DNA of 64,000 nucleotides from Bradyrhizobium sp. SZCCT0148 (GTDB taxonomy: Bacteria > Pseudomonadota > Alphaproteobacteria > Rhizobiales > Xanthobacteraceae): NCBI RefSeq assembly GCF_018129985.1, contig NZ_JAFCKT010000001.1:1488001-1552000 (forward strand), in the 5' to 3' direction. The stretch's first letter is position 1, and each line of letters begins with the position of its first letter. The translations under genes and the position numbers were made by a program. This document shows positions 8,845-18,095 of this stretch, one piece after another. The notes below the pieces were generated by a model. The model did not search any database. It saw nothing but the letters and a program-made list of their open reading frames with translations, and was not told the DNA's origin.

Positions 8845-9987
8845 ATGGCGCCATGGCATGATTGCGCAGGCTCTGCGTCTGCGCTCGTACGTCACGCGCT
8901 CTCCATTCTGATCACAGCCGTGGTCGTCGTGCTTCCAGGCAGGGCGATCGCCGGCGACGTTCCGACCTTCGCGGTCGATGCCTCCTGGCCGAAGCAGCTG
9001 CCGAACAACTGGATCCTCGGCCAGGTCGGCGGCATCACCGTCGATGGCCAGGGCCACATCTGGGTGATCCATCGCCCGCGCTCGCTCACCGACGACGAGA
9101 AGGGCGCAAGCCTCACCCCGCCACGCTCGAAATGCTGCGTCTCGGCGCCGCCAGTGCTCGAGTTCGATGCCGAGGGCAATCTGCTGCGCTCATGGGGCGG
9201 TCCCGGCCAAGGCTACGAGTGGGTCGGCCGCGAGCATGGCATCGAGGTCGACGAGCGCGGCTTCGTCTGGGTCGGCGGCAACGCCGACAATGACAACGCG
9301 ATTCTGAAGTTCACGCTCGACGGCAAGTTCGTCGCCCAGATCGGCAAGATCGCGCCGAGCCTCGGCAGCAACGACACGACCCAGCTCGGCAAGCCCGCCG
9401 AGACCGCGATCGACAAGGAGGCCAACGAGATCTACGTCGCCGACGGCTACGGCAACCGCCGCGTCATCGTGTTCGATGCAACGACGCTTGCCTACAAGCG
9501 GCACTGGGGCGCCTATGGCAACAAGCCCGACGACGCCAAGCAGGCGGCTTACGATCCCAAGGCGCCGGTGTCGCAGCAGTTCGGCAATCCAGTCCATTGC
9601 GTGAAGCTCGCCAATGACGGCCTCGTCTATGTCTGCGACCGTATCAACAACCGCATCCAGGTGTTCAAGAAGGACGGCAGCTTCGTGAAGGAGTTCTTCT
9701 TCGAGAAGAACACCCTCGGCAACGGCGCGGTATGGGACATCGCGATCTGGCCCGATCCGAAGCAGACCTGGCTGCTCAGCGCCGACGGCGAGAACAACGA
9801 GATCAGGGTGATCAAGCGCGACGACGGCAGCGTCGTCGGCAGCTTCGGGCATAACGGCCGCAACGCCGGTCAATTCCACTGGGTGCATGCCATGGCGATC
9901 GACGCCAAGGGTAATGTCTATACCGCCGAGGTCGATACCGGAAAGCGCATCCAGAAATTCAAGCTCACCTCGGACGCCCTCAAATAG
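8845..9987 (+). CDS. Secreted NHL-repeat beta-propeller protein
   Basis: A 380-residue exported protein. A signal peptide covers about residues 1-36 (hydrophobic ALSILITAVVVVLPG, then AIAG). NHL-type repeats follow, each with the pattern ITVDGQGHIWV, IEVDERGFVWV or MAIDAKGNVYTAE, giving a probable six-bladed propeller. Related proteins are annotated as peptidyl-alpha-hydroxyglycine alpha-amidating lyase-like, but no lyase active site can be confirmed here, so the enzymatic role is left open. A strong GGGAGG site lies seven bases before the ATG. A hairpin at 10021-10049 follows the gene. Confidence 0.85.
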   Translation: MAPWHDCAGSASALVRHALSILITAVVVVLPGRAIAGDVPTFAVDASWPKQLPNNWILGQVGGITVDGQGHIWVIHRPRSLTDDEKGASLTPPRSKCCVSAPPVLEFDAEGNLLRSWGGPGQGYEWVGREHGIEVDERGFVWVGGNADNDNAILKFTLDGKFVAQIGKIAPSLGSNDTTQLGKPAETAIDKEANEIYVADGYGNRRVIVFDATTLAYKRHWGAYGNKPDDAKQAAYDPKAPVSQQFGNPVHCVKLANDGLVYVCDRINNRIQVFKKDGSFVKEFFFEKNTLGNGAVWDIAIWPDPKQTWLLSADGENNEIRVIKRDDGSVVGSFGHNGRNAGQFHWVHAMAIDAKGNVYTAEVDTGKRIQKFKLTSDALK

Positions 9988-10020
9988 CGTCTCGACGCAT
10001 TTTGCCCAAAAGTTAACCGA

Positions 10021-10049
10021 CGGATGACGCTTCGACGCAGCGTCATCCG
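10021..10049. other. Perfect 11-bp hairpin downstream of the NHL gene
   Basis: Arms 10021-10031 and 10039-10049 are perfectly complementary with a 7-nt loop. No run of T follows (GCTTTAGG), so it is not a clear Rho-independent terminator. It may act as a transcript-end stabiliser or be a small repeat unit. Confidence 0.55.
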
Positions 10050-10154
10050 GCTTTAGGCGCATTGCCGCCGGCCCTGGGACAGGCTAGAGCCATCAGCCGG
10101 AACAAGGCTCCGCAAGAGAGCCGTCCGCATATTTGACAATGGAGGAAACCTTTT

Positions 10155-11381
10155 ATGACGACGACGTTCGTGCGCCGCTCCGCGGCCCTTCTGGCCTGTG
10201 CCGCCTTCGGTTTTTCAACATCCGCCTACGCGCAGGACAAGACCGTCAAGATCGGCGTGCTCAACGACATGTCGAGCCTCTATGCCGACATCGGCGGCCC
10301 CAATTCCGTGGTTGCGATCAAGATGGCGGTCGAGGATTCCGGCCTGCTCAAGAAGGGCTGGAAGATCGACGTCATCAGCGGCGATCATCAGAACAAGCCC
10401 GACGTCGGCGTCAACATCGCCCGGCAGTGGATCGACAACGAGAAGGTCGATGCGATCGCCGATACGCCGAACTCCGGTGTCGCGCTGGCAGTCAGCAACC
10501 TCGTCAAGGAAAAGAATGCGGTGCTGCTGAACTCCGGCGCTGCCTCCGCCGACCTGACCGGCAAGGCCTGCACGCCGAACACGATCTCCTACACCTACGA
10601 CACCTACATGCTGGCCAACGGCACCGGCAAGGCGCTGACCAAGGCCGGCGGTGACAGCTGGTTCTTCCTGACCGCGGATTATGCCTTCGGCCACGCGCTC
10701 GAACGCGACACCACGGCGGTCGTGACCGCAAACGGCGGCAAGGTGCTCGGCAGCGTCAAGCATCCGATCAACACCGCGGACTTCTCGTCCTTCCTGCTGC
10801 AGGCACAATCGTCCAAGGCCAAGGTCGTGGGCCTCGCCAATGCCGGCGGCGACACCACGAACTCGATCAAGCAGGCGGCCGAATTCGGCATCGTGTCCGC
10901 CGGTCAAAAGCTCGCGGCATTGCTGCTGTTCATCAACGACGTGCATTCGCTGGGCCTGAAGACCGCACAGGGGCTGACCTTCACGGAATCGTTCTACTGG
11001 GACATGAACGACAAGACCCGCGAATGGTCGAAGCGTTTCTCGTCGCTGGCCAGCAAGAACGCGATGCCGTCGATGACCCAGGCCGGCAATTACGCGATGG
11101 TGCTGCACTATCTGAAGGCGATGGACGCACTCGGCGGCAATCCGCGTGACGGCGCCAAGGTCGTCGCCAAGATGAAGGAGCTGCCGACCGACGATCCGCT
11201 GTTCGGTAACGGACCGCTGCGTCAGGACGGCCGCCGCCTCATCCCGGCCTACCTGTTCGAGGTGAAGAAGCCCGAGGAGTCGAAGGGACCGTGGGACTAC
11301 TACAAGCAGATCGCGACGATCTCGGCGGAAGATGCCGCCAAGCCGCTCAAGGACAGCGACTGCCCGCTGGTTAAGAAGTAA
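10155..11381 (+). CDS. Orphan LivK-like ABC substrate-binding protein
   Basis: A 408-residue periplasmic binding protein of the branched-chain amino-acid family (Peripla_BP_6). The signal peptide ends at about ASAYAQDK (residue 27). The mature part begins TVKIGVLNDMSSLYADIGG and carries the family's SGDHQNKPD and PNSGVALA blocks. It is a close paralogue of the binding protein in the liv operon at 24820-26043, sharing long identical stretches such as GGDSWFFLTADYAFG. It has no permease or ATPase next to it, so it probably shares a transporter encoded elsewhere, possibly the local one. A GGAGGA site precedes the ATG. Its ligand may be an amino acid, amide or aromatic acid. Confidence 0.88.
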   Translation: MTTTFVRRSAALLACAAFGFSTSAYAQDKTVKIGVLNDMSSLYADIGGPNSVVAIKMAVEDSGLLKKGWKIDVISGDHQNKPDVGVNIARQWIDNEKVDAIADTPNSGVALAVSNLVKEKNAVLLNSGAASADLTGKACTPNTISYTYDTYMLANGTGKALTKAGGDSWFFLTADYAFGHALERDTTAVVTANGGKVLGSVKHPINTADFSSFLLQAQSSKAKVVGLANAGGDTTNSIKQAAEFGIVSAGQKLAALLLFINDVHSLGLKTAQGLTFTESFYWDMNDKTREWSKRFSSLASKNAMPSMTQAGNYAMVLHYLKAMDALGGNPRDGAKVVAKMKELPTDDPLFGNGPLRQDGRRLIPAYLFEVKKPEESKGPWDYYKQIATISAEDAAKPLKDSDCPLVKK

Positions 11382-11451
11382 CCGCGTCGCGGTCATCCCG
11401 GGGCGATGCGAAGCATCGAACCCGGGATCTCGCGCGGTATTCTCCGCTGCC

Positions 11452-11540
11452 GTAGGGTGGGCAACGCGAAACGTGCCCTCGACTTCTTGCGATTCTGAAC
11501 AGATGGTGGGCATTGCGCTGCGCGCCTTGGCCCACCCTAC
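11452..11540. repeat. GTAGGGTGGGC inverted-repeat element
   Basis: Perfect 11-bp inverted arms at 11452-11462 and 11530-11540 bound an 89-bp element in the gap between the orphan LivK-like gene and the MFS gene. The same family recurs at 43761-43846. The right arm supplies the TAG stop codon of the MFS gene. Just upstream, 11397-11425 holds a second palindrome (CCCGGGG...AACCCGGG). Confidence 0.8.
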
Positions 11541-12790
11541 GAAACGGTCTTCGTCCCCAGCGTCCGCACCGCGATCACCACGCAGACCACCATCAGCATC
11601 GCCGCGAGCAGGAACGGCGCGCCGGGCAGATGCAGCGGCGCGCTGGTGCCGATGAAATATGAAAATGTCAGCGTGAACAGGAACGGGCCGACGAGCTGCG
11701 AGACGCTTTGCACGCTCGCGGTCGCGCCCTGAAGCTGGCCCTGCTGATCGGGCGCGACCAGCCGCGTCATCAGCGCTTGCGAGGCAGCACCCGAGATGCC
11801 CCACAGCGCCAGAATGGGAATCCCGATCCAGGACAGCGGCCCGGTCGGTGCACTGCCGAGGACCAGAAAGCCGAGCGCCCCGCAACACAGGCCGAGCAGC
11901 AGCGCATTCCGCTCGCCGAGCACCCGCACGATGGCGCCGATTGCGAGTCCCTGCACCACCATGGCGCAGATGCCGACCATCGCCAGTGTCAATCCGACGG
12001 TCTTGGAATCCCAGCCGTAGCGATAAGTCGCATAGAGCACGAAGGTCGAAGGCAGCACGACATGCGCGACCTGCGCGATGAAATTGACGACTGACAACGC
12101 GGCAAGCATCGCATTGGAGCGCAGCAGGCGCAGCGCACCGACCGGACTGGCGCTCCTCCAGCGGAACGGCGAGCGCTTGTCGGGCGCGAGAGATTCCGGC
12201 AGGACGAACAGCCCGTAGAGCGCATTGGCGAAGCTGAGGGCGGCCGACGCCCAGAACGGCAGCCGCGGATCGATATCGCCGAGCAGGCCGCCCAGCGCCG
12301 GCCCGAGGATGAAGCCGGCGCCGAAGGCCGCGCCGATCCGCCCGAATACCGCCGCGCGCCGCTCCGGCGGCGTGATGTCGGCGATGTAGGCAAACGCCGT
12401 CGAGATGCTGGCCGAGGTGATGCCGGAGATCACGCGGCCGACGAACAACCACAGCAGGGACGGCGCCAGCGCCATCAGCACGTAGTCGGCGGCGAGGCCG
12501 AAATTCGACAGCAGCACCACCGGCCGCCGCCCGAAGCGATCCGACAGTGCCCCCAACAGCGGTGAGAACACGAACTGCATCAGCGCCCAGGCCGTGCCGA
12601 ACAGGCCGAAGATGCGCGCCGCGTGCGCGGTGTCGTTGTCGACGAAGCTCTCGATGAGCTTGGGCAGGATCGGCATGATCACGCCGAGCGCGAGCATGTC
12701 CAGGAGGATGGTGACGAAGATGAAGGCAACGGCACCGCGCCGGACCGGCGCAGCGCTCTGCGCCATCGCCTCGCCGGCATCGTTGCTCAC
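11537..12790 (-). CDS. MFS efflux transporter, TetA-like
   Basis: A 417-residue, twelve-helix major facilitator resembling TetA-type drug:proton antiporters. Visible motifs are the cytoplasmic loop [13 protein letters not shown] after helix 2 and the antiporter-like helix 5 segment [13 protein letters not shown]. The reading frame opens far upstream, but a GTG at 12790 overlaps the der stop as GTGA. That overlap indicates translational coupling and sets the start; an internal ATG at 12766 is the alternative. The substrate is unknown and tetracycline should not be assumed. Its stop codon lies in the arm of an inverted repeat. Confidence 0.85.
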   Translation of the reverse strand: MSNDAGEAMAQSAAPVRRGAVAFIFVTILLDMLALGVIMPILPKLIESFVDNDTAHAARIFGLFGTAWALMQFVFSPLLGALSDRFGRRPVVLLSNFGLAADYVLMALAPSLLWLFVGRVISGITSASISTAFAYIADITPPERRAAVFGRIGAAFGAGFILGPALGGLLGDIDPRLPFWASAALSFANALYGLFVLPESLAPDKRSPFRWRSASPVGALRLLRSNAMLAALSVVNFIAQVAHVVLPSTFVLYATYRYGWDSKTVGLTLAMVGICAMVVQGLAIGAIVRVLGERNALLLGLCCGALGFLVLGSAPTGPLSWIGIPILALWGISGAASQALMTRLVAPDQQGQLQGATASVQSVSQLVGPFLFTLTFSYFIGTSAPLHLPGAPFLLAAMLMVVCVVIAVRTLGTKTVS

Positions 12791-14169
12791 GACGGTCGCT
12801 TGCGCTTGTGGGCGAAGGGATTGGCCTTCTCGCGCAAGGTGATGCGAACCGGCGTGCCCGGCAGTTCGAAAGTCTCGCGCAGGGAATTGATGAGGTAGCG
12901 CAGATAGGACTGCGGCACCGCGTCGGCGCGCGAGCAGAACAGCACGAAGCTCGGCGGGCGCGCCTTGGTCTGGGTGATGTAGTTGAGTTTGAGCCGTCGG
13001 CCGGACACAGCCGGCGGCGGATTGGCCTGCACTGCCTGCTCGAACCAGCGGTTCAATGCCGAAGTCGACACGCGCTTGTTCCAGAGCGCGTAGGCATCCT
13101 GGATCGCCTGCATCAGCCGATCGATGCCCTCGCCCATCAGGCCAGAGACGGCGACGATCGGCACGCCCTTGATCTGCGGCAGCAAATGGTCGGCATCGCG
13201 ACGCAGGCCCGAGATCGCGCCGCCTCCCTTGCTCTCCATCAGATCCCATTTGTTGACGGCGAGCACGACAGCGCGGCCCTCGCGCTCGATCAGGTCGGCG
13301 ATGCGCAAATCCTGCTCCTCGAAGCGGTTCTGCGAATCCATCATCATCACGACGACTTCGGCAAAACGCACCGCGCGCAGCGCGTCGGCGACCGAGAGCT
13401 TCTCCAGCTTCTCCTCGATGCGGGAGCGCCGGCGGAGACCGGCGGTATCGAACACGCGAAACTCGCGGCCCTTCCAGTTGATCTCGACCGCGATGGAGTC
13501 GCGCGTGGTGCCGGCCTCCGGGCTCGTCAGCAGCCGTTCCTCGCCGAGCAGATGGTTGATCAGCGTCGACTTGCCGGCATTGGGCCGGCCGACGATGGCG
13601 ACACGGATCGGGCGCGTCGCGGCCTCTTCCTCGGTGAGCGGCGCGTCGTCCTCGATCTCGTCGTCGTCGACGGGCTCCGGCATCAGCTTGGCAAGCGCGT
13701 CGTAAAGCTCGCCCATGCCCTCGCCGTGCTCGGCCGAGATCTGGATGGGATCGCCGAGGCCGAGCGCAAACGCTTCCATCGCGCCGGCATCGCCGTGCTT
13801 GCCTTCGCTCTTGTTGGCGACCAACAGCACCGGCTTGTTGGCCTTGCGGGCGAAATCGGCGAACGCGCGGTCGGTTGGCGTGAGGCCGACGCGGGCATCG
13901 ATGACGAAGAACAGCGCGTCGGCCTGCGCGATCGCGGTCTCGGTCTGCTCCTGCATGCGCGCGGTCAGCGAGCCCTTGGCGCCTTCGTCGAGGCCGGCGG
14001 TATCGATGATGGTGAACTCGAGATCGCCGAGCCTGGCCTCACCCTCGCGGCGGTCGCGGGTGACCCCGGGCAGGTCATCGACGAGCGCGAGCTTCTGCCC
14101 AACCAGACGGTTGAACAGCGTCGATTTGCCGACATTGGGCCGGCCGATGATGGCGATCGTGAAGGACAT
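12787..14169 (-). CDS. der: Ribosome biogenesis GTPase Der
   Basis: Der (EngA) is an essential double GTPase required for maturation of the 50S subunit. The 460-residue protein has two G domains in tandem: GRPNVGKST at 9-17, with DLPGVTRD and NKSE, and a second GRPNAGKST near 195, with DTAGL and NKWD. A C-terminal KH-like domain ends in a Lys/Arg-rich tail. It is the third gene of a minus-strand cluster (TPR protein, lipoprotein, der) and its stop overlaps the GTG of the MFS gene. Confidence 0.97.
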   Translation of the reverse strand: MSFTIAIIGRPNVGKSTLFNRLVGQKLALVDDLPGVTRDRREGEARLGDLEFTIIDTAGLDEGAKGSLTARMQEQTETAIAQADALFFVIDARVGLTPTDRAFADFARKANKPVLLVANKSEGKHGDAGAMEAFALGLGDPIQISAEHGEGMGELYDALAKLMPEPVDDDEIEDDAPLTEEEAATRPIRVAIVGRPNAGKSTLINHLLGEERLLTSPEAGTTRDSIAVEINWKGREFRVFDTAGLRRRSRIEEKLEKLSVADALRAVRFAEVVVMMMDSQNRFEEQDLRIADLIEREGRAVVLAVNKWDLMESKGGGAISGLRRDADHLLPQIKGVPIVAVSGLMGEGIDRLMQAIQDAYALWNKRVSTSALNRWFEQAVQANPPPAVSGRRLKLNYITQTKARPPSFVLFCSRADAVPQSYLRYLINSLRETFELPGTPVRITLREKANPFAHKRKRPS

Positions 14170-14219
14170 GAATCATTCGTGCGCTGCCGGAGCCGCGTCT
14201 GTCAATGCAATGAAGAAGA

Positions 14220-14768
14220 TCAGCGCGAGAAGCTGCCGCTCGGCAGCGGCGCCGGGAAGCCGCCCTGCGTCTGCTGCTGCGTGGTCTGGGTCGGTTGCGC
14301 CTGCTGGACCGGCTGGTCCGGCGGCGGTGCAGTGGTGCGCTTGCGGACGATCTTGTGCTTGGGCGGCGGAGCGGCTGTGGCCGGCGCCGCCTCCGGCTGG
14401 GCCTCGCCGTCAACCTCGCCCGCAGGCGCCTCCGCGGGCGCCACCGCTGCGGCGGCGGGCTGCCTGGTACGCTTCGCCTTGGCACCCTTCGCCGGCTTCG
14501 CCTCGGGCGGCGGCTCGGCGGGCAAAGCCGCGACGGCCGGCGCGTTCGGATCGGGCTGTTGCTGCGCGCCCTTGTACAAATCCTTCGGGACGCCCTGCTC
14601 GAGGCCCGGCACGCCCTCCGGGAAGACCGGCTTGCGGTCGCCCGGCAGCTTCTTCTTGGTGTCGAGGAAATCGAGCATGTCGCTTGGATCGAAGCTGGAG
14701 CAGCCGCCCAGGACGCCCGTGAAGGCAATCAGGACGGCGGCTGCGATCAAGCGTGGCGTGCGGCGCAT
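14220..14768 (-). CDS. Small Ala/Pro-rich lipoprotein in the usual bamB position
   Basis: A 182-residue predicted lipoprotein. The N-terminal hydrophobic stretch AAAVLIAFTGVLGGC ends in a lipobox with Cys23. A conserved-looking block follows (DMLDFLDTKKKLPGDRKPVFPEGVPG, about 30-55), and the remainder is low-complexity Ala/Pro/Lys/Gln. No PQQ-like beta-propeller repeats are present. It lies between a YfgM-like TPR gene and der, where many proteobacteria carry bamB. A role in outer-membrane assembly is only a position-based guess. The coding frame is supported by the lipobox and its place in the operon. Confidence 0.7.
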   Translation of the reverse strand: MRRTPRLIAAAVLIAFTGVLGGCSSFDPSDMLDFLDTKKKLPGDRKPVFPEGVPGLEQGVPKDLYKGAQQQPDPNAPAVAALPAEPPPEAKPAKGAKAKRTRQPAAAAVAPAEAPAGEVDGEAQPEAAPATAAPPPKHKIVRKRTTAPPPDQPVQQAQPTQTTQQQTQGGFPAPLPSGSFSR

Positions 14769-14829
14769 CTTGTGTGTCTCGTCTACGTCAAAGGGCCGTC
14801 GTCAGCTGTTCTTGCTCAGCTCTTCTTGC

Positions 14830-15483
14830 TCAGCTCTTGGCGACGGGCGGAAGCAGGGCCTGGAGCGCCTCGGCGCGCGAGCGCAGGCCGGGCGGCGTTT
14901 CGCCGTCCTCGCCGATCGCGTCGAGCCATTTGCGGGCGGCGGTCATGTCGTTGTTGCGCCAGGCCGACAGCGCCAGCATCTCGCGCGCGCTGTGGCGGAA
15001 AGTCGATTTGGGCGCGGCGGAGGGCTCCAGCCGCTGCTTCATGTCGGCATAGGACGCGCTGTCGAGCAGCAGGCCGGCGGCGCGGATCCTGGCCAGATCC
15101 TGCCACTCACCACCGACGCTGCGGTCCGCAGCGATGTCGTCATACATCTTGGCGGCAGCCTTGGCGTCGCGGGGCGCCGCCTCTGCCGCGGCACGCAGGC
15201 GCGCCAGGGTGCGATAGCCCGACGGCGCCTTGGCGGCGAGTTCGGTGAACGCGGCCTCGGCCTCGGCATGCTTGTCCTGGTCGGATAGCTCGGCCGCCTT
15301 CTCGAAGGCGGCTCCGGCCTCGGCGGCCTTCTTGGCCTCCAGATACTGATAGCCGCGCCAGCCGCCGACGGCCGCCACGACCAGCACCATCAGGGCGATG
15401 AAGTAGACCGAGTATCTATCCCACAGCTTCTTGAGCTGTTCGCGACGTACTTCCTCGTCGACTTCGTCAAATAATTCAGACAC
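14830..15483 (-). CDS. TPR protein, YfgM-like SecYEG-associated factor
   Basis: A 217-residue protein with a cytoplasmic N-terminus rich in acidic and basic residues (SELFDEVDEEVRREQLKKLW), one membrane segment at about 28-46 (FIALMVLVVAAVGGW), and a periplasmic helical region of degenerate tetratricopeptide repeats. This is the layout of the TPR_21/YfgM family, whose E. coli member is an ancillary subunit of the Sec translocon. In E. coli yfgM precedes bamB and der; here it precedes a lipoprotein gene and der. It starts the minus-strand cluster. A short direct repeat (CTTGCTCAGCTCTT) overlaps the 3' end at about 14812-14838. Confidence 0.85.
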   Translation of the reverse strand: MSELFDEVDEEVRREQLKKLWDRYSVYFIALMVLVVAAVGGWRGYQYLEAKKAAEAGAAFEKAAELSDQDKHAEAEAAFTELAAKAPSGYRTLARLRAAAEAAPRDAKAAAKMYDDIAADRSVGGEWQDLARIRAAGLLLDSASYADMKQRLEPSAAPKSTFRHSAREMLALSAWRNNDMTAARKWLDAIGEDGETPPGLRSRAEALQALLPPVAKS

Positions 15484-15648
15484 TTATGCTAATCCCATGC
15501 CCGTCCGGGTGCGCGCGCCGAAGCGTTCGCGTCAGGAATCCCGTCCCCCACGTGGCGGCGAGGTACCCTAACGATATGGCGCTGGCAAGGCAAAGCGAGC
15601 CCGATCAAGGCGTTAACAACCTGGGAGACCCGGGGCGCGCCTGTCCGC

Positions 15649-17241
15649 TCAAGCGCCCAGCAGCTCCCGCAGCTGTCGCTTCAGCACCTTGCCGTTGGCG
15701 TTGCGGGGCAATGGCTCGGGCGTGATCGCCAAGGTTTCGGGAACCTTGTAGTCGGACAGGCGCTCAGCGCACCAGGCCCGCAAGGCCTCGCTGGCGACCG
15801 GCTCCCGCGTCACCACCACGGCGTGGACGCGCTCGCCCAGCACCGGGCAGGCCTTGGCGATGATCGCGCTCTCGATCACGGCCGGATGGCCGGCCAGCAC
15901 GGATTCCACCTCGGCCGAATAGATCTTCAGGCCGCCGCGATTGATCATGTCCTTCTGCCGGTCGAACACGCGCACGAAGCCGTCCGCATCGACCGAGCCG
16001 AGATCGCCCGAATGCCAGAACCCGCTGGTGAAGCTCTCGGCGGTGGCCTTCGGGTTGTTCCAATAGCCCTTGATGACGGAGGCGCTCTGGATCCAGAGCT
16101 CGCCGATCTCGCCATGGGGCAGTTCGCGCCCGTCCGGATCCATCGCGACGATGCGAGCGCCGGGACATGGCAGGCCGACGCTGTCGATATGGCTCTCGGT
16201 CAGCTCGCCCGGCATGATCGTCGAGGGCGACGTCGTCTCGGTCGCGCCGTAGCAGTTCATCAGCTTCAGGCCGGGAATTGTCGCCTTCAGCTTCTCGATG
16301 GTGGCGACCGGCATCGGCGCGCCGCCGAAGCCGCCGATGCGCCAGCTCGACAGATCGTAGCGGTCGAAATCCGGCTGCAGCAGACAGAGATTGTACATCG
16401 CCGACACCATCACGGTGTACGTGACGCGCTCGCGCGCGGCGAGCTTGAGGTAATCGGCGGCCTTGAACTCGGGCATGATGATCAGCGCACCGGCGCAGCG
16501 GATCATCGTCGTGATGTTGGCGACGACACCGGTGACATGGCCGAGCGGCACCGCCGCGATCGATCGATCCGCTTGCGTCAATTGCAGGCAGGACACGAAC
16601 ACCATCGAGGAATGGACGATGTTGCAATGGGCAAGCATCGCGCCCTTCGGCTTGCCTGTGGTGCCCGAGGTGTAGAGGATCATCGCAGTGTCCTCTTCGC
16701 TCACCTCGGCCGGTGCAGATGCCGGCGGGTTGTCGGCGAGTTCGGCAAAGCGCGAGCGAGCCGGATCGTCGTCGACGGCGATGCGGTGGACGAGATCAGG
16801 CACCTCCCGCGCATCGGGCAGCCGCTCGGCGAGGCCTGCTTCGGAGATCAGTATCTTGGCGCCGCAATCTCCGAGGACATAGGCGATCTCCGGCCTCTGC
16901 TGGCGCGGGCTCAGCAGCACCGTCACCAGCCCCTCATGCGCGGCGGCGAACAGCAATAGCGGGAATTCGATGCGGTTGCCGAGCAGGATCGCAACGCGGT
17001 CACCGCGCTGCAGGCCGAGCTTGCGGAAACCCGTGGCGATCCGCGTAGCCTGCTCCACAATTTGCCGCCAGCTCAACCGGACATCGCCTGCGATCAACGC
17101 CTCGCCGTCGGCATTGCGATCGCGCGCCTCCGCGATCATCGCCCACACGCCCGACGGCCTGTCGCAAAACGCGGGTACCACGCGGTCGCCAAAGCGCGCC
17201 TCGAACCGCATCTGAGGAATCTGAGATTGCGACCAATCCAT
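15649..17241 (-). CDS. Acyl-CoA synthetase (AMP-forming)
   Basis: A 530-residue ANL-superfamily ligase that activates a carboxylic acid as acyl-AMP and transfers it to CoA. Visible motifs are the P-loop YTSGTTGKPKGA near residue 190, the adenine-binding YGATET near 325, the HSGDLG motif near 395, the DRQKDMINRGG hinge near 415, and the C-terminal catalytic lysine in NANGKVLKRQL. Length fits medium or long-chain fatty-acid or aromatic-acid CoA ligases; the substrate cannot be fixed. It stands alone, with the NnrU-like gene upstream on the same strand. Confidence 0.9.
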   Translation of the reverse strand: MDWSQSQIPQMRFEARFGDRVVPAFCDRPSGVWAMIAEARDRNADGEALIAGDVRLSWRQIVEQATRIATGFRKLGLQRGDRVAILLGNRIEFPLLLFAAAHEGLVTVLLSPRQQRPEIAYVLGDCGAKILISEAGLAERLPDAREVPDLVHRIAVDDDPARSRFAELADNPPASAPAEVSEEDTAMILYTSGTTGKPKGAMLAHCNIVHSSMVFVSCLQLTQADRSIAAVPLGHVTGVVANITTMIRCAGALIIMPEFKAADYLKLAARERVTYTVMVSAMYNLCLLQPDFDRYDLSSWRIGGFGGAPMPVATIEKLKATIPGLKLMNCYGATETTSPSTIMPGELTESHIDSVGLPCPGARIVAMDPDGRELPHGEIGELWIQSASVIKGYWNNPKATAESFTSGFWHSGDLGSVDADGFVRVFDRQKDMINRGGLKIYSAEVESVLAGHPAVIESAIIAKACPVLGERVHAVVVTREPVASEALRAWCAERLSDYKVPETLAITPEPLPRNANGKVLKRQLRELLGA

Positions 17242-17314
17242 CGAAGGGCCCTCGGCTTGTTGCTCGTGTCAGCTTTCGCGCATGGACATCCAAGTCTCGC
17301 CTTGTGCCGACCGG

Positions 17315-17899
17315 CTAGACCCCGATCACGGGAACGCCGATCACGACCGGATGGAACGCAAAGGCCAGCGCAAGATAGGCGACGACACCCACCGCGACCG
17401 CGATGAGATCGTTGGAGAGACCACCGACCGGGATCGGCGGGCCACCGGCGTCGGTGCGATGCTTCAGCGAGATGCGGTCAAACACCGCCCAGCCCAGGAA
17501 GGAGCCGAACAGGATGATCGAGCCGAGATCGCCATTGGCCAACAGATGCGCCGCTGCCCACAGCTTGATACCGGCCAGCATCGGATGCTTTAGCGTCGCG
17601 TAGATGCGGCCGCGCAGATAAGAAGCGACCACCATGATCACCGCGGGCAGCATCAAGGCGACCGCGATGTGCTTCATCGCCTTCGGCGGATACCAGACGT
17701 CGATCCACCCCGTCGCACGGTAATGCGCAAAGCCCCAGATGATCAGTGCGAGGCCCGCAAGCGACACCACGGCGTAGAGGATCTTGTAGGTCCCCTCGCC
17801 CAGCCTTGCAATCGCCTGCGCGCGCGCGTCTCGTTTTGTTGTGAAAACATGGGTGGCAAAGAACAGCACCAGCCCCAGGATCATGACCAGCAGACCCAC
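17315..17899 (-). CDS. NnrU family membrane protein
   Basis: A 194-residue integral membrane protein of the NnrU family, found near nitric-oxide and nitrous-oxide reduction genes in some denitrifiers and related to the MddA/isoprenylcysteine methyltransferase-like membrane fold. About five to six hydrophobic segments are seen, beginning LLVMILGLVLFFATH. The longest frame starts at 17968, but a GTG at 17899 is preceded by GGGGAGGA at ideal spacing and is preferred. No denitrification genes lie nearby, so a role in nitrogen-oxide metabolism is not supported by context. Confidence 0.8.
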   Translation of the reverse strand: MGLLVMILGLVLFFATHVFTTKRDARAQAIARLGEGTYKILYAVVSLAGLALIIWGFAHYRATGWIDVWYPPKAMKHIAVALMLPAVIMVVASYLRGRIYATLKHPMLAGIKLWAAAHLLANGDLGSIILFGSFLGWAVFDRISLKHRTDAGGPPIPVGGLSNDLIAVAVGVVAYLALAFAFHPVVIGVPVIGV

Positions 17900-17967
17900 G
17901 ACATCCTCCCCGCAAAGCAGCCCCCGCCAATGGCGTATCATCGATTGCCCGGCGGTCGCAACTCTCA

Positions 17968-18089
17968 CCCCTCATGATGAGGAGCGCGCCCTTGCGCGCG
18001 TCTCGAACCATGCAGGCTAGGCTGCGGCAACAGCGGGGCCTTTCATCCTTCGAGATGCGCGTGAAGAACGCGCTCCTCAGGATGAGGGG
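17968..18089. repeat. Pair of inverted copies of a 'gaggagcgcg' dispersed repeat
   Basis: A unit at 17968-18017 (CCTCATGATGAGGAGC... ending TCTCGAACCATGCAGG) is followed by a shorter copy in the opposite orientation at about 18044-18089. A third copy lies at 42739-42787. Each unit contains an internal CTCAT..ATGAG palindrome. Two copies facing each other form a larger inverted repeat between the NnrU-like and secreted-protein genes. Confidence 0.75.
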
Positions 18090-18095
18090 ATAGAG

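Noticed and set aside
10021..10049. Intrinsic terminator
   Set aside because: Perfect hairpin, but the following bases are GCTTTAGG, without a T-run; listed only as a hairpin.
10215..12452. 745-codon minus-strand frame across the orphan LivK-like gene and the MFS gene
   Set aside because: It covers two well-supported genes in other frames and has no domain or ribosome site.
11537..13249. Long N-terminal extension of the MFS transporter
   Set aside because: The extension is antisense-like and overlaps der; the GTGA stop/start overlap gives a natural start at 12790.
14812..14838. Short tandem duplication CTTGCTCAGCTCTT as a possible regulatory repeat
   Set aside because: Only two imperfect copies at the end of a gene; most likely a chance slippage duplication.
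12808..15288. 826-codon open frame antisense to der, the lipoprotein and the TPR gene
   Set aside because: It mirrors the codon bias of the three real genes on the other strand, has no recognisable domain, and its composition is typical of antisense frames in GC-rich DNA.
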